Origin: Streptomyces marianii | GTDB lineage: Bacteria > Actinomycetota > Actinomycetes > Streptomycetales > Streptomycetaceae | DNA length: 64,000 nt | Assembly (NCBI RefSeq): GCF_005795905.1 | Contig: NZ_VAWE01000001.1 | Location: forward strand, 4,014,001 to 4,078,000 | Direction: 5' to 3' | Part shown: positions 62,192-64,000 of the stretch, piece after piece | How the letters are laid out: each line of letters starts with the position of its first letter | How positions within the stretch are numbered: the first letter of the stretch is position 1 | Translations under genes and position numbers: made by a program | Notes under the pieces: generated by a model | Database searches by the model: none | Told to the model about the DNA's origin: nothing | Seen by the model: only the letters and a program-made list of their open reading frames with translations

Positions 62192-63988
62192 CTACGCGTC
62201 GTCCATGCCCGCGAGCACCAGCGGAAGCCGGGCCACCCCGTCCCGGGTCACGCGGACCGGAACACCCCAGTCCTGCTGGTGCACATGGCACGCCGGGTAC
62301 GGGTTCGCGGGATCGTCGTCGCAGGAGGCCGCCATCGCCGACACATGCAGCACGCCCTCCGTCACCGACGGACCCAGCTCCAGCTCCCGGAAGAGGTCGG
62401 TGCCCGCGCCCTCGCCCCCGGCCAGCAGCTCGGGCGGGGTGGACGACACCAGCAGCCGGGTCGACGGGCCGTAACGGGTGTCGAGCTTCTGCCCCTCGGG
62501 AGCCTGGAAGACCACGTCGAGCCGCAGCGTCCCCGGTGCCACCTCGGTGGCGGCACGCCGAGTACGGTGCGCCACGGCCTCGACGCGGACGGCCTCCTCG
62601 GGCAGCCGCAGCCGCGTCAGCCGGTGCCGCGCCGACTCCACGACGACGATCTCCTCGCCGTCCAGCACCGCGCCGGACGGCTCGCGCAGGTCGGTCGCGA
62701 GAGTCGTCACCTCGTCCGACGCCGGATCGTAGCGACGGAGCGCGTGGTTGTACGTGTCGGACACCGCCACCGAGCCGTCGGGCAGCGCGGTGACGCCCAA
62801 CGGGTGCTGGAGCAGGGCCTGTCCGGCGGCCCCGTCGCGGTGACCGAAGTCGAAGAGGCCCGTGCCGACGGCGGTGTGCACGATGCCGTCGGTGCCGATC
62901 CAGCGCAGCGCGGATGTCTCCGAGTCCGCGATCCACAGCCGGTCCTCGGCAGCGGCCAGCCCGGACGGCTGCGCGAACCACGCCTCGGCGGCCGTCCCGT
63001 CCACCAGACCCTCGTTGGTCGTGCCGGCGGCCACCTCGACCGTGCCGCTCTCCGGGTCGTACGTCCACAGCTGGTGGACGCCGGCCATGGCGATCCACAC
63101 CCTGCCCTGCCACCAGGCCACGTCCCACGGCGAGGACAGGTCCACCTCCAGCGCCGGACCCGACGTCGGCGCCCCCTGCCACCACTGCCGCCCCGTCCCC
63201 GCGACCCGCTCGATCACGCCGGTCCCGGGATCGAACGTCCGCAGCGCGTGGTTCACGGTGTCGGCGACGACCACCTTCCCCGACGGCAGCAGCGCGAGCC
63301 CCTGCGGCTCCCGGAAGTCGCCGTCGCCGATCCGGCGTACGACGGTCTCCCCGTCCGCCTCCAGCTCGACGAGCTGGTGCCGGGTCGAATCGGAGACCAG
63401 GAAGCGCCCGGAGGGCAGCCGCACGGCCTTTCCCGGGAAGCGCAGATCCGTGGCGACCGGCTCCGGCGGCACATACGGCCCGTCCCCGCGCCGCAGCGTC
63501 CCCTTCGCCTCGTGCTCGACCTCCAGCTGCTCCACGAGGCGCTCGATGGCATGCGCGTGGCCCTCACCGGCGTGCTGGGCGACGACGTACCCCTCGGGGT
63601 CGATCACCACGAGCGTCGGCCAGGCCCGTACCGCGTACTGCTTCCAGGTCGCGAGCTCGGGGTCGTCGAGGACCGGGTGGTGCACCTCGTACCGCTCGAC
63701 GGCGTCGACGACGGCCCGGTGCTCGGCCTCGTGAGCGAACTTCGGCGAGTGGACACCGATGATCACCGTGGTGTCGCGGTGCTTCTCCTCGAGCTCGCGC
63801 AGCTCGTCCAGGACGTGCAGACAGTTGATGCAGCAGAACGTCCAAAAATCCAAGATCAATGTGCGACCTCGGAAGTCGGCGAGCTTGAGGTCCTTCCCGC
63901 CGGTGTTGATCCAGCCGCCCTTGCCGATCAGCTCGGGGGCACGGACACGGGCACGTCGGGGCGCGGGCGCGGGGGCGGCATCGTTCAT
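62192..63988 (-). CDS. Thioredoxin-like / NHL beta-propeller protein (NHLRC2-like)
   Basis: The protein is 598 aa. A thioredoxin-like domain covers about residues 15–165, with the conserved CCINC sequence in LDFWTFCCINCLHVLDELRE (C-x2-C within it). Residues about 175–500 are an NHL repeat propeller: repeated blades such as FPGKAVRLPSGRFLVSDSTR, FREPQGLALLPSGKVVVADT and HPLGVTALPDGSVAVSDTYN. A C-terminal beta domain (about 500–590) follows. The order and the CCINC motif match NHLRC2, an essential mammalian protein with bacterial counterparts of unknown role. There is no signal peptide. ATG at 63988 gives a complete protein. Confidence 0.93.
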   Translation of the reverse strand: MNDAAPAPAPRRARVRAPELIGKGGWINTGGKDLKLADFRGRTLILDFWTFCCINCLHVLDELRELEEKHRDTTVIIGVHSPKFAHEAEHRAVVDAVERYEVHHPVLDDPELATWKQYAVRAWPTLVVIDPEGYVVAQHAGEGHAHAIERLVEQLEVEHEAKGTLRRGDGPYVPPEPVATDLRFPGKAVRLPSGRFLVSDSTRHQLVELEADGETVVRRIGDGDFREPQGLALLPSGKVVVADTVNHALRTFDPGTGVIERVAGTGRQWWQGAPTSGPALEVDLSSPWDVAWWQGRVWIAMAGVHQLWTYDPESGTVEVAAGTTNEGLVDGTAAEAWFAQPSGLAAAEDRLWIADSETSALRWIGTDGIVHTAVGTGLFDFGHRDGAAGQALLQHPLGVTALPDGSVAVSDTYNHALRRYDPASDEVTTLATDLREPSGAVLDGEEIVVVESARHRLTRLRLPEEAVRVEAVAHRTRRAATEVAPGTLRLDVVFQAPEGQKLDTRYGPSTRLLVSSTPPELLAGGEGAGTDLFRELELGPSVTEGVLHVSAMAASCDDDPANPYPACHVHQQDWGVPVRVTRDGVARLPLVLAGMDDA

Positions 63989-64000
63989 GCTTCAAGCTTG

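Noticed and set aside
1..64000. tRNA, rRNA, insertion sequences, attachment sites or phage genes
   Set aside because: No cloverleaf, transposase, integrase or terminal inverted repeats were recognised by reading; tRNAscan-SE and an IS search would settle it.

Overview
The window is high-GC chromosomal DNA (visibly about 72% G+C, strong G/C third-position bias, GTG starts, AAGGAG-type ribosome binding sites) from a Streptomyces species. The decisive markers are three rodlin genes and four chaplin genes, proteins of the hydrophobic sheath on streptomycete aerial hyphae and spores. No rRNA, tRNA, insertion sequence, phage or CRISPR array was seen. Almost everything looks like core or near-core chromosome; the odd material is decayed genes, short tandem repeats and regulatory sites.

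Layout. 1–5 kb: a frameshifted collagen-like fragment, a STAS protein, two uncharacterised proteins, a sulfite-oxidase-type molybdoenzyme and a phosphoribosyltransferase/hydrolase fusion. 5–8.3 kb: a pcaF-type thiolase behind a truncated CoA-transferase gene, divergent from a double-IclR regulator, with a palindrome between them. 8.3–10.4 kb: a VKOR membrane protein and small conserved proteins. 10.6–16.6 kb: the surface cluster, with three short chaplins, one long sortase-anchored chaplin, three rodlins and a glycosyltransferase; three genes have promoter elements resembling the sigma-BldN consensus. 16.6–19 kb: an RlmG/RsmC-like methyltransferase, a DM13 protein and a decayed gene.

19.1–30.8 kb is a cobalamin (aerobic corrin ring) cluster: cobN under a cobalamin riboswitch, then divergently cobG-cobH-cobIJ, and further on cbiD, cobK, cobM and cobL. 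Together they supply the ring-building steps from precorrin-2 to hydrogenobyrinic acid diamide, plus cobalt chelation. 31–36.5 kb: a K+/H+ antiporter with its TrkA-C regulator, small membrane proteins, a metallo-beta-lactamase-fold lactonase-like protein and a TetR regulator with a doubled palindromic operator.

36.6–47 kb: a lipoprotein, an FUSC-type membrane protein, an S4 RNA-binding protein, an APC permease, a PhoX phosphatase behind a PHO-box-like repeat, and a VWA-domain protein with a long Ala/Thr/Glu/Pro linker. 47–64 kb: a decayed histidine kinase, metG, an L,D-transpeptidase-like lipoprotein, aspS, a SpoIIE-type phosphatase overlapping an AI-2E family permease tail to tail, a pirin, an SseB protein, an acyl-CoA dehydrogenase, an M18 aminopeptidase and an NHLRC2-like thioredoxin/beta-propeller protein.

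I found no clearly new multi-gene system. The most informative leads are the chaplin/rodlin cluster with its promoters, the truncated CoA-transferase/thiolase/IclR locus, the doubled TetR operator, two members of an unnamed small-protein family, and several tandem repeats at gene ends. Family names come from reading the proteins and from memory; no database search was run.
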